64,000 bases of DNA from Bacteroidota bacterium. Lineage in GTDB: Bacteria; Bacteroidota; Bacteroidia; 2-12-FULL-35-15. The stretch covers positions 124,001 through 188,000 of the forward strand of contig CANNHN010000001.1 of NCBI GenBank assembly GCA_947504725.1, in the 5' to 3' direction. The stretch's first letter is position 1, and each line of letters opens with the position of its first letter. The notes beneath the pieces are model-generated. The model had not been told where the DNA came from, made no database searches, and saw nothing but the letters and a program-made list of their open reading frames with translations. The translations under genes were made by a program, and so were the position numbers. This document shows positions 25,548 to 33,822 of the stretch, piece by piece.

Positions 25548-26732
25548 CTTTTTATCGTCAAGTAATTTCACTCCTAAAATACTTTCTAGTAAAGATGCTT
25601 CTTTGCCACTTCCTCCAGCCATGTATGTAGTAGGAAGTGCAATTTTTGATAATGCTTCAGCAACTCCTATTTTAGTGTCTTTTTCAAATTGCGCTTTTTC
25701 TTGAGGCGTTAATCCATCATTTACAAGTAGTCTGTTTGCATATGCCTTTGCATCTGCATCAGTTCTTATTTTCTGCGCATCCAACAAAGCAGTTTGTGCA
25801 GCAAAAGTAGCTACTTCTTTTTCTTGTTCTGCTTGAGTAACGGCTTGGGCTTTTATTACTTCTTGTTCCCATTTTGCTTTAGCGGCAGCAGCCTTTCCTT
25901 GTAATTCTGTCGTGATTGCATCTTGTTCCGCTTTTTTAGAATTAGCAATAGCTGTTTGAACTTGCATATACGCTTCTTGTTGAACCTTAATTTGTTTTTC
26001 TACTTCTTCATCATAGTCAATTGAATTTAAAGCAAGTCCTTGAAGATTTACACTATACATCTTAACAGCTGAAATTTCTTGACGCAAAGGGACGTTGTTT
26101 TTTTCAACAATTCTTACTACAGTTATTGTCTTATCAGTATTCATTAAATCATCGTGAACTTTTATATCTTCTTGCTTTGTACGATAAACTCCATTTATTG
26201 ACTGATCTTCTATATAAGATAATAAATCATTTCTTTTTTCAGCAGACGACTCTTTTGAAGACATTAAAGGACCAGTCATATATACAGCTTTTGTTACAAC
26301 TTGTCTGATTAATTGTTGCTCAATTGCCAGTTGTGAACCAAAGTCTGTATGTAATTTTAAAATTGCCATGTCATCAGAAGGCATATACCATCTCACTGAA
26401 CCAGAAATTTGTCCATGTCCGCCATCATTAAAACGAATTTTTATTGATTGGTCTTCTTGCTTTCCTTCATCCTTATGTCTACTAAACCAAAATTGATTTG
26501 ATTTTTTGTAATGCGTTGCAGTTCCAAATCCTTGTGTAACAGGACCAGGAGTTGTGTGGATAGTAACATTTCCTGTAAATGCACTCTGAATAATCACTAT
26601 TTCGGAGTTATCAACGTTTTCAATGATTTTACCTGAGAAAATTAAAAAAATCAAAAGAAGGAAACCTAATCCTAGAATAAGAATTTTTTTTGTAGTTAGG
26701 TTTTGAAAAATTGTTCGAAAATAATTTAACAT
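25545..26732 (-). CDS. SPFH/Band 7 (prohibitin/flotillin-like) membrane protein
   Basis: Membrane-anchored scaffold-type protein. One transmembrane helix at about residues 18-36 (ILILGLGFLLLIFLIFSG), then the SPFH domain (~45-260), then a long coiled coil rich in Ala, Lys, Glu and Gln (~235-345: KKAEQDAITTELQGKAAAAK and onward). The C terminus has AEALSKIALPTTYMAGG. Length 395 aa. Such proteins form rings or membrane microdomains and often bind FtsH or proteases. It shares an orientation with a 91-aa membrane protein 20 bp upstream, probably an operon. Confidence 0.85.
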   Translation of the reverse strand: MLNYFRTIFQNLTTKKILILGLGFLLLIFLIFSGKIIENVDNSEIVIIQSAFTGNVTIHTTPGPVTQGFGTATHYKKSNQFWFSRHKDEGKQEDQSIKIRFNDGGHGQISGSVRWYMPSDDMAILKLHTDFGSQLAIEQQLIRQVVTKAVYMTGPLMSSKESSAEKRNDLLSYIEDQSINGVYRTKQEDIKVHDDLMNTDKTITVVRIVEKNNVPLRQEISAVKMYSVNLQGLALNSIDYDEEVEKQIKVQQEAYMQVQTAIANSKKAEQDAITTELQGKAAAAKAKWEQEVIKAQAVTQAEQEKEVATFAAQTALLDAQKIRTDADAKAYANRLLVNDGLTPQEKAQFEKDTKIGVAEALSKIALPTTYMAGGSGKEASLLESILGVKLLDDKK

Positions 26733-26752
26733 AGAGTAGTTATTAAGTATGA

Positions 26753-27028
26753 TTATTTTAAAAGATTATCTGATTCGTTTTTTAATTCTTCTGCAGATTT
26801 AAAATTTTCTTCAATTTCATCTTGAACCTTCTTTATTTCTTTTACTTTTTCCTTTGCATCAGAAATTTTCTCATCCAATGGGCCACCTGAATTAGTTTTT
26901 TCTTTCGGTGTAGTTTTTTTTCTGAAAGATCCAAAAAGAGGTTTTTGTGTTAATATGGGATATAAAAATTCTGTTATAAAAATTAATATTATCGCAGCAA
27001 TTACAATAAATTCAATTACAATCCACAT
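26753..27028 (-). CDS. Small membrane protein with coiled coil
   Basis: 91 aa: one N-terminal transmembrane helix (residues 1-20, rich in Ile and Val), a basic linker FRKKTTPKEKTNSGG, and a charged coiled coil (about 55-90, EKVKEIKKVQDEIEENFKSA). Encoded 20 bp upstream of the SPFH gene on the same strand; this layout and the shared coiled-coil character suggest a partner, which is inference. No family recognised. Confidence 0.72.
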   Translation of the reverse strand: MWIVIEFIVIAAIILIFITEFLYPILTQKPLFGSFRKKTTPKEKTNSGGPLDEKISDAKEKVKEIKKVQDEIEENFKSAEELKNESDNLLK

Positions 27029-27194
27029 TTTGTTCGTTTTTAAATTACAATTTTAAATGTTCCTTTTCGATAAGTTTCTTTCGCTATCAAATGTATGGTT
27101 TAAATCGATATTTAGCAAATTACTGAATCAGAAGATTAGATTTAGTTTGGGTGTTTAATTGACTTTAATTCGAAGCATGGAAATGATATAACGT

Positions 27195-28100
27195 TTAATC
27201 CACAATCATCAATTTCCCATTTAGAACATTGCCATTCTCTTGTAAAATTTGATAGTAATATATTCCTGAACTTAAGTTTCCCCGTTCAATTACTACTGAT
27301 TCTCTAGAGATGTTAATACTCTTTATTGTTGCTCCAATTGAATTATATAAATTCATAGTCGCACCATTTAACGTATGATTAAATTGAATAGTTGTTGAAT
27401 TAGAAAATGGATTTGGAAAAGCGATGGCAGTTTCTTTCATTCCGATATCATCTATTCCAACAATCATATTACAAGAACTACCCGTTGTTGGAACATAGCT
27501 GATGTCATTTAAGCTGAAACATAATAAATCTGAAGTTCCGTGAAGAAACATAGTATTCATTTCTTCTACCAATCCGGCTGAACTACCTATTCCTTAATAC
27601 AAATAACCACTTGGATTGAGAGCGAAACGTTTTCTATATCCAAATGGCGTAAAAACACTATCGATAGAACTAACGGTAAAAAGAGTATAGCCAAGGTTTG
27701 TATAGGAAAGTGGAATTGTATCACCTATATTTAAGTTGAAATCATATAACAACTCCTCTGTTGTGCTTCCGGGTTCTATAACATACATTTGTTTTCCAGC
27801 AGATCGAATAAAACAGGAAGGGTTAGAGTTGGTGTAAGAAGCAGGACTATATGGATTGCAAAAAAAATCAACAGGAGAATAGATTCCCTTTTTTATGATT
27901 TTTTTATAAGTCAAGGAACCGATGATAGTATCTCCATTTTCATTATAGTTATACGTATCCACCCATCCTGTGCAATCGCTTCCGGAAAATACTTGGTACT
28001 TTATTTTCCATTGTGGATTGTTCAAAAAATAATCGTTCACTTGAGAGAAAGTGGGATGAATCGTGAAAAGGATTAGAATTGCGAAGTAGATTTTCTTCAT
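27195..28100 (-). pseudogene. T9SS type A secreted protein gene interrupted by one stop codon
   Basis: Two reading frames at 28100-27594 and 27593-27195 are in the same frame, separated by a single TAA (27596-27594). The upstream half starts MKKIYFAILILF (signal peptide ending TFSQ) and ends NPSGYLY; the downstream half continues GIGSSAGLVEEM and ends in a sorting domain (AFPNPFSNSTTI, LYNSIGATI, GIYYYQIL, GKLMIVD). Related Bacteroidota proteins read E-GIG-S at this point, so TAA most simply replaces a GAA (or AAA) codon. No frameshift is needed. The promoter box TATATTTG (28153-28146) is intact. Intact length would be about 301 aa. Confidence 0.8.
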
Positions 28101-28145
28101 GGTTTTTATATGTTGGACAAGTCGTATTGCGTACTTTTCATTATT

Positions 28146-28153
28146 CAAATATA
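28146..28153 (-). promoter_or_regulatory. -7 box upstream of the T9SS pseudogene (TATATTTG)
   Basis: Exact TAnnTTTG on the minus strand, 45 nt before the pseudogene's ATG. It shows the locus may still be transcribed. Confidence 0.5.
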
Positions 28154-28199
28154 ATGCTTTAAAAGTTTAAAACAAACTGATATATTTTGCTAAATGGTC

Positions 28200-28207
28200 T
28201 ACATTTG
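28200..28207 (+). promoter_or_regulatory. -7 box of the hybrid kinase gene (TACATTTG)
   Basis: Exact TAnnTTTG, 23 nt before the ATG at 28231. No good -33 element is seen at 19-21 bp. Confidence 0.5.
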
Positions 28208-28230
28208 CATTGTAATAAGATGAGGATTAT

Positions 28231-28602
28231 ATGAGCGATTCAAAAAGCATAAAAGAACTTTTAGAGAAAATTCAAAAACTCGAGCAAGAGAATGCGATGT
28301 TGCGTAGAGATTTTACTTCTGTTGAGAAAGGTAATACAGTTAGTGTTCCAGATGCCATCAAGCCCTTGTTTGATGAAGCGCAAAAAACAGTAGGAGAATA
28401 TTTTCGTAATTTAAAAATGGATCCAACTCGAGGAACCATTGAGATAAACGACCAACGTTACGTATTGGTAAGAGCTTCTGCTTTATCAAACGATTTTCTT
28501 GATACCATTCAGCATTTATATTCAGATAGAGGAGAGAAAGAAGCTTTGTCAATTGGAAAAATATTTCTTATTCGATATTGCACATGTTATTGGAACAAAT
28601 GA
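28231..28602 (+). CDS. Hybrid histidine kinase, N-terminal fragment (frameshifted)
   Basis: First part of a sensor kinase broken by a +1 frameshift. It begins with a coiled coil (KELLEKIQKLEQENAMLRRD) and runs into an XylR_N/V4R-type sensory domain (RGTIEINDQRYVLVRASALS, HLYSDRGEKEALSIGK). The last ~14 residues (FLIRYCTCYWNK) are out of frame: dropping one A from the five-A run at 28557-28561 would join SIGK to YFLFDIAHVIG in the next frame. See the entry for the remaining part, which starts within this one. Confidence 0.8.
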   Translation: MSDSKSIKELLEKIQKLEQENAMLRRDFTSVEKGNTVSVPDAIKPLFDEAQKTVGEYFRNLKMDPTRGTIEINDQRYVLVRASALSNDFLDTIQHLYSDRGEKEALSIGKIFLIRYCTCYWNK

Positions 28603-30202
28603 TGCGAAAAATTTTCATCAGAAAATGAATTTGGTTGACCCAATCTCTAAATTATCTGCTGGTCCAGTTCACTTTGCCTATTCAGGTTGGGCATTTGTTG
28701 ATATTCTTCCAGAAAGTACTCCTTCACCAAACGATGATTATTATTTGATTTACAATCATCCTTTTTCTTTTGAAGCAGATTCATGGATGCGTTCTGGAAA
28801 AAAATCAGAAACTCCAGTTTGTGTTATGAATTCTGGTTATTCTTCGGGTTGGTGTGAAGAAAGTTTTGGAATTCCACTTACAGCAGTTGAAGTTACTTGT
28901 AAAGCAAAAGGTGACGAACATTGTACGTTTATTATGTCGCCTCCTGAAAGAATTCAAGAACATGTAAATCGCTTTACTTCCGATTCGAAATATGTCAACA
29001 AAAAAATCACTTACGATATCCCAACATTTTTTGAAAGAAAAAAAGTAGAAGAAGAGATGCGTAATGCTCGCAAAAAAGCAGAAGAGTCAGATAAAGCGAA
29101 ATCGGAATTTTTAGCAAATATGAGTCATGAAATTCGTACTCCTATGAATGCGATTATTGGTTACGTTGAATTAATGCAGCAAGATAAAGTTTCAACGGAG
29201 CACAGAGAATATTTAGAAACATTAAAAGATAGCGGAAAATTATTATTGAATTTAATCAATGATATTTTGGATGTTTCTAAAATTGATGCAGGACAGCTGG
29301 TTATTGAACAAACGGCTACTTCTTTGTCTAAAATTTTTGATGGCAAAGAATTGTTGGTGAAAAATTTAGTGGCAAAATCTGAAAATAGAATTGAAATTGT
29401 AAAAGAAATTGATGACTCAATAGCTGATCAAGTATATCTAGATTCATCCAGATTACAGCAGGTTCTAAATAATTTATTGGGCAACGCTGTAAAGTTCACA
29501 AATAAAGGTGAAATAAGGTTTGGTGTTGTTTTAAAAGATGAAGCAACGTTAGAGTTTTTTGTGAAAGATTCAGGTATTGGAATCAATGAAAAAAATCACA
29601 CGAAAATATTTGAAATGTTCGGACAGGCGGATGCTTCTAGTACACGTGAGCATGGAGGAAGCGGTTTGGGATTAACAATTTCAAAAAAATTAGTTGAATT
29701 GATGGAAGGAAAAATTTGGGTTGAATCAACTGTTGGAATGGGTTCTACATTCTTTTTTACTTTGCCGTATAAACCTTTATCAACAACGAACGTAAAAAAA
29801 TCAAATCAAATACAAAAATTAGAAGTAGTAAAAAACAAATTACTACTGGTAGAGGATAATTTAATCAATCAACGGTTAACGAAATTGATTTTAGAAAAAG
29901 CAGGATATGAAGTGTTAACAGCAAACAATGGTCAAGAGGCTGTAGATTATTTCAAAAAAGATTTAGAAATTAAATTAATTATTATGGACATTCAAATGCC
30001 CGTGTTGGATGGTTTAGCTGCAACACAAGTAATTCGTTTTCATGAAGTAGAACAAAAATTAAAAAAAACACCCATCATTGCACTTACAGCGCATGCAATG
30101 AAGGGTGATAAAGAAAAATGTATTGAAGCAGGTTGCGATAATTACTTATCAAAACCAATTATGATAGACGTTTTGGTTGATACAATTAAAAAGTATGTTT
30201 AA
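28499..30202 (+). CDS. Hybrid sensor histidine kinase/response regulator with V4R domain (frameshifted 5' end)
   Basis: Main part of the same gene; genuine homology begins near 28562 (YFLFDIAHVIG). Order: rest of the V4R domain (cysteines in SGWCEESFG and CKAKGDEHCTF), a short coiled coil, HisKA with SHEIRTPMNAIIGY (phospho-accepting His), the HATPase domain (LNNLLGNAVKF N-box, VKDSGIGI, GSGLGLTISKKL) and a C-terminal receiver (LLVEDN, Asp in IIMDIQMP, ALTAHAM, Lys in LSKPI). V4R domains usually bind small hydrophobic ligands. No transmembrane helix, so a cytoplasmic sensor. The stop overlaps the convergent amidohydrolase stop by 4 bp. With the frame restored the protein has about 656 aa. Confidence 0.88.
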   Translation: MIPFSIYIQIEERKKLCQLEKYFLFDIAHVIGTNDAKNFHQKMNLVDPISKLSAGPVHFAYSGWAFVDILPESTPSPNDDYYLIYNHPFSFEADSWMRSGKKSETPVCVMNSGYSSGWCEESFGIPLTAVEVTCKAKGDEHCTFIMSPPERIQEHVNRFTSDSKYVNKKITYDIPTFFERKKVEEEMRNARKKAEESDKAKSEFLANMSHEIRTPMNAIIGYVELMQQDKVSTEHREYLETLKDSGKLLLNLINDILDVSKIDAGQLVIEQTATSLSKIFDGKELLVKNLVAKSENRIEIVKEIDDSIADQVYLDSSRLQQVLNNLLGNAVKFTNKGEIRFGVVLKDEATLEFFVKDSGIGINEKNHTKIFEMFGQADASSTREHGGSGLGLTISKKLVELMEGKIWVESTVGMGSTFFFTLPYKPLSTTNVKKSNQIQKLEVVKNKLLLVEDNLINQRLTKLILEKAGYEVLTANNGQEAVDYFKKDLEIKLIIMDIQMPVLDGLAATQVIRFHEVEQKLKKTPIIALTAHAMKGDKEKCIEAGCDNYLSKPIMIDVLVDTIKKYV

Positions 30203-33200
30203 TGCCCAAACTCACAACCACCCATAAAACTATTTGTTTCTTCATGCCAAGGAAAGTTGTTGTTGGATTTTACATTTTCCCAATAAAATTTCCCACGTTT
30301 CACATCGTAGTTTCCTATTTGATTCATGGTTTCAGCATCAAATAATCTTCCGTTTACCATCACATATTGAATTGATTCCGTATTGCGAATATTTTCCAGT
30401 GGATTTTTTTCCATAACAATTAAATCAGCCAATTTTCCTTTTTCCAAAGAACCAATTTGATCAGCCATTCCTATATAATCTGCACCATTCATTGTTGCAC
30501 ATCGTATTGCTTGTAATGGAGTCATTCCGCCCATTTGTAACATCCATAATTCCCAGTGCGCACCAATTCCCTGAATTTGCCCGTGTGAACCCATGTTTAC
30601 TTTTACACCTGCATCAGCCAATTTTTTACATGACTTGGAAACTTGAATAAATCCAGCTTCGTATTCCGAATCTGGTATCATTGTGCGATGGCGGGAGCGA
30701 GAATCGATAATTCCACGTGGGAAGAAATTTAACAAACGTTTATTTTCCCATACATTGGTTTTTTGGTACCAATAATTTTCTCCATTTATACCTCCGTAAA
30801 CAACAATTAGAGTGGGAGTATAGCCTGTTTTACTCGCGCCCCAAAGTTTCACAACATCTTTACTTAAATCTGCAACAGGAATGTTGTGTTCAATTCCTGT
30901 ATGTCCATCCAAAATTTCACTCATGTTGTGAAAAAATGTAGAACCACCTTCCGGAACAACCAATATGTTTAAATCACGAGAAGCTTGAATTACTTGTTGA
31001 CGTTGCTCTCTTCTTGGTTGGTTGTAACTCTTAACGGAAAATGCACCGAATGCTTTTGTTCGTGCTATTGCAGAACGTGCATCATCTAAATTATTTATTA
31101 CTGCTTTGAAATCACCTTCCGCACCATATAAAATTGTTCCAGTAGAATATACTCTGGGTCCAACCATATAACCTGCTTTCACCATTTCTGATTGAGAAAA
31201 ACACATTTCTGAAACCGAAGATGGATCATGTGTTGTTGTAACTCCAAATGCAACATTTGCAAAATAGCTCCATTGTTTTTGCGGTGTTGGTCCCAAGCGC
31301 CATGTGCTTAAATGTGAGTGAACATCAACCATTCCAGGCATAATCGTTTTTCCTTTACAATCAATAGTTTTTGCATCTGCTGGGATTTTTATTTCAGCTG
31401 AGTTTCCAATTTCTACAATTTTATTTTCATTTATGATGATGGTTCCGTTTTCAATTACTTCATCACCTTTCATAGTAATGATTCTTGCGTTTGTAAATGC
31501 AACCTTTCCTTTAGGTTTATCCATAGGTAATTCAAGGTTAATTTTTATTCCTACTGAATCTATTGGTGCACTTTTTTCTGGAGAACCTTCCATGAAAGTG
31601 AAATGATCTTTCAGAACAGTTGTGAAATATTCATCGCTATAAGTCCAATGAATTTTTTTACTGTCTTTGCTCCAATGAATATTTAATCCAGCATCTTTTG
31701 CAATTTGAACAACTGGAACAGAACCCATTTTAGCACTTAACTCCAAAGGTTTTCCAGTTTTTGGAAAAGCAGCAACATACGCTTTAAATAATTCGATAAA
31801 TGCTACCCAATTTCCATCTGGACTAACAGATACAGACGTTGCATATTTTGAAGTGAAATGTGTTTTGATTTCTTTTCCATCTATGGAAATGCTTTTATAC
31901 GTTTTATCTTCTCCTTCAAATGATTGAAAAAGAATTCTGTCGTTAGCAATAAACTGTGCATCAAATCCATCTTTCGAAACTAATTTAGGAGTAGCACCAA
32001 CTTTATTTTCGATGATATAAATTCCGGGATTAACACAAAACGTAAAACCCATGTGGTCGTTTCCGTCTTCTTTTTGGTATACAATATATTTTCCATCAGG
32101 AGAAAAATGTGGTGTACGATAAATTCCTTTTTCAGAAGTTAATTTTACCACTTTTTTATCAGCAACATTCATTTTGTAAATCGCACCCATGTTATCATCA
32201 TTCCAAGTAGTATATACTATTTCATTTGTTGATGAAGAGAATGATGGTTCAAATTCAAAATCTGTTGAAGTGCTTAATCTGCTTGGTGTTCCTGATGGTA
32301 GATCTTTTTTCCACAAGAACCCTACAGAATTAAAAACTAGAAATTTTTCATCTGGAGAAGTAGATGCATTACGAATAACTTTTACATTAAATTTATCTGG
32401 AGCAACTTCTTGACGAAATTTTAATGCATCAATAATTTTATGTTTCGAAACAGCATTAAAAGGAATTTCTGTTGCAGTAGATTTTGTAATATCTACATTC
32501 ATAATTTTTCCGTTTGCCCAAACAATAATGTGTGAAGCATCTAGCCAATTAAAGTTTGTGTACACACCAAAAATTGCCCATGCTTCTTGTTGGTCTTTAC
32601 TTAATTTATCGTATACTGGCCATTCTTCGCCTGTTTCTAAATTGCGTAAATACAAAACGGAAGCTTCGTGAACACGTCTTACAAAAGCCAATGTTTTTCC
32701 ATCTTTAGAAATTTGCGGACGACAAGCACCACCTGGACCGCCAGTTATAACTTCTGTTTCACCAGTTGTTCTATCAAAACGTTTGATAACATAAATCTGA
32801 GCATTTGGATTTTTATTGTATTGAAAAAATCCACCTGGATACATGTCTTCACTATAATAAACATATTTTCCATCTGCTGAAGCACAAGGTTCTCCAGCAT
32901 CTTGTTGGTCATTTTTTTTCTTTGTCAATTGTAATCCTTCACCACCAGAAATATGATACATCCACATTTCTCCAGCACCCATAGAGCGAGTAGAGGAGAA
33001 GTGTTTTCTTGCAATCAGGTATTGTCCGTCTGGAGTCCAAACAGCATTATTTAATAATCTGAAATTTTCAGTAGTAATTTGTTTTGCATTTGTACCATCG
33101 ATATTCATCATCCAAATGTTATCACCTCCACCTGCATCACTGGTAAAAGATATTTTTTTTCCATCCGGACTAAATCTTGGTTGCACTTCATAAGGAAAAC

Positions 33201-33456
33201 CACTGCGCAATACTTTTGCTTCTCCACCAGTAATTGGCAGAATGTAAATATCGCCTAACATGTCAAAAACAATGTTTTTGCCATCCGGACTAACATCCAA
33301 ACTCATCCAAGTTCCTTCGTTGGTAGAAAATTCTAAATCTTTATAGGTCCCTTTTGGGTTTGAAACATCCCATTTTTTCTCTTCTGTTTTATCATTTTGA
33401 GCAAAAGTGTTCAAGCATAATAGCATTGCAACAACTCCAATTATTTGTTTTTTCAT
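30199..33456 (-). CDS. PD40 beta-propeller amidohydrolase, exported
   Basis: Large secreted or periplasmic hydrolase. Signal peptide 1-19 (ending NTFAQ). Residues ~40-640 hold TolB/PD40-like propeller repeats, recognised by recurring SPDGKxIxF motifs (VSPDGKNIVFDM, FSPDGKKISFTS, FSPDGKYIVYQK, VSPDGNWVAFIE). Residues ~660-1085 are an amidohydrolase domain: IMPGMVDVHSHL (metal-binding HxH), GVTTTHDPSS, GIEHNIPV, NMGSHGQIQG and GSLEKGKLADLIVME. Length 1085 aa. The family includes imidazolonepropionase-like and peptidase-like enzymes; the substrate cannot be predicted. Its stop overlaps the kinase gene's stop by 4 bp. Confidence 0.9.
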   Translation of the reverse strand: MKKQIIGVVAMLLCLNTFAQNDKTEEKKWDVSNPKGTYKDLEFSTNEGTWMSLDVSPDGKNIVFDMLGDIYILPITGGEAKVLRSGFPYEVQPRFSPDGKKISFTSDAGGGDNIWMMNIDGTNAKQITTENFRLLNNAVWTPDGQYLIARKHFSSTRSMGAGEMWMYHISGGEGLQLTKKKNDQQDAGEPCASADGKYVYYSEDMYPGGFFQYNKNPNAQIYVIKRFDRTTGETEVITGGPGGACRPQISKDGKTLAFVRRVHEASVLYLRNLETGEEWPVYDKLSKDQQEAWAIFGVYTNFNWLDASHIIVWANGKIMNVDITKSTATEIPFNAVSKHKIIDALKFRQEVAPDKFNVKVIRNASTSPDEKFLVFNSVGFLWKKDLPSGTPSRLSTSTDFEFEPSFSSSTNEIVYTTWNDDNMGAIYKMNVADKKVVKLTSEKGIYRTPHFSPDGKYIVYQKEDGNDHMGFTFCVNPGIYIIENKVGATPKLVSKDGFDAQFIANDRILFQSFEGEDKTYKSISIDGKEIKTHFTSKYATSVSVSPDGNWVAFIELFKAYVAAFPKTGKPLELSAKMGSVPVVQIAKDAGLNIHWSKDSKKIHWTYSDEYFTTVLKDHFTFMEGSPEKSAPIDSVGIKINLELPMDKPKGKVAFTNARIITMKGDEVIENGTIIINENKIVEIGNSAEIKIPADAKTIDCKGKTIMPGMVDVHSHLSTWRLGPTPQKQWSYFANVAFGVTTTHDPSSVSEMCFSQSEMVKAGYMVGPRVYSTGTILYGAEGDFKAVINNLDDARSAIARTKAFGAFSVKSYNQPRREQRQQVIQASRDLNILVVPEGGSTFFHNMSEILDGHTGIEHNIPVADLSKDVVKLWGASKTGYTPTLIVVYGGINGENYWYQKTNVWENKRLLNFFPRGIIDSRSRHRTMIPDSEYEAGFIQVSKSCKKLADAGVKVNMGSHGQIQGIGAHWELWMLQMGGMTPLQAIRCATMNGADYIGMADQIGSLEKGKLADLIVMEKNPLENIRNTESIQYVMVNGRLFDAETMNQIGNYDVKRGKFYWENVKSNNNFPWHEETNSFMGGCEFGH

Positions 33457-33822
33457 ATGATTTTAAGTATTAAGCGACTAATTAAGCAATAAAAAGTGAG
33501 AAAAAACAGAAAAAAGGATGAATGGTTAATTTTAATTTGAATTTTAAGTGTCTGATTATTAGACAATAGTGAATTGTCTGATTTTTCAAGATTCACGGGA
33601 GCAAAAAATAACAATTAGTTAATATTATAAAAAATGGCCATTGGTCGACAAATAAATAGTGCTTGTGGGTATTTTTGAATATTAAAAGGCAATTAACAGG
33701 TATAAGCTCAAATCTTCATGCAACTATTTGTATGTAATTATACATCAACATAGTACATTTATCAAAAACTAACAAAACACTCCTTTAATAAAAATGTTTA
33801 AAATTTTTAGCAAATAAAAATT
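33457..33822. promoter_or_regulatory. Divergent intergenic region upstream of the giant adhesin
   Basis: 366 bp with no credible ORF. It contains an inverted repeat, TTAGACAAT-AGTGA-ATTGTCTGA (33559-33581), followed by a T run, usable as an operator or an RNA hairpin. A TACATTTA box (33754-33761) with TTTG 23 bp upstream (33727-33730) is the best promoter candidate for the adhesin, giving a leader of about 55 nt. Confidence 0.45.
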
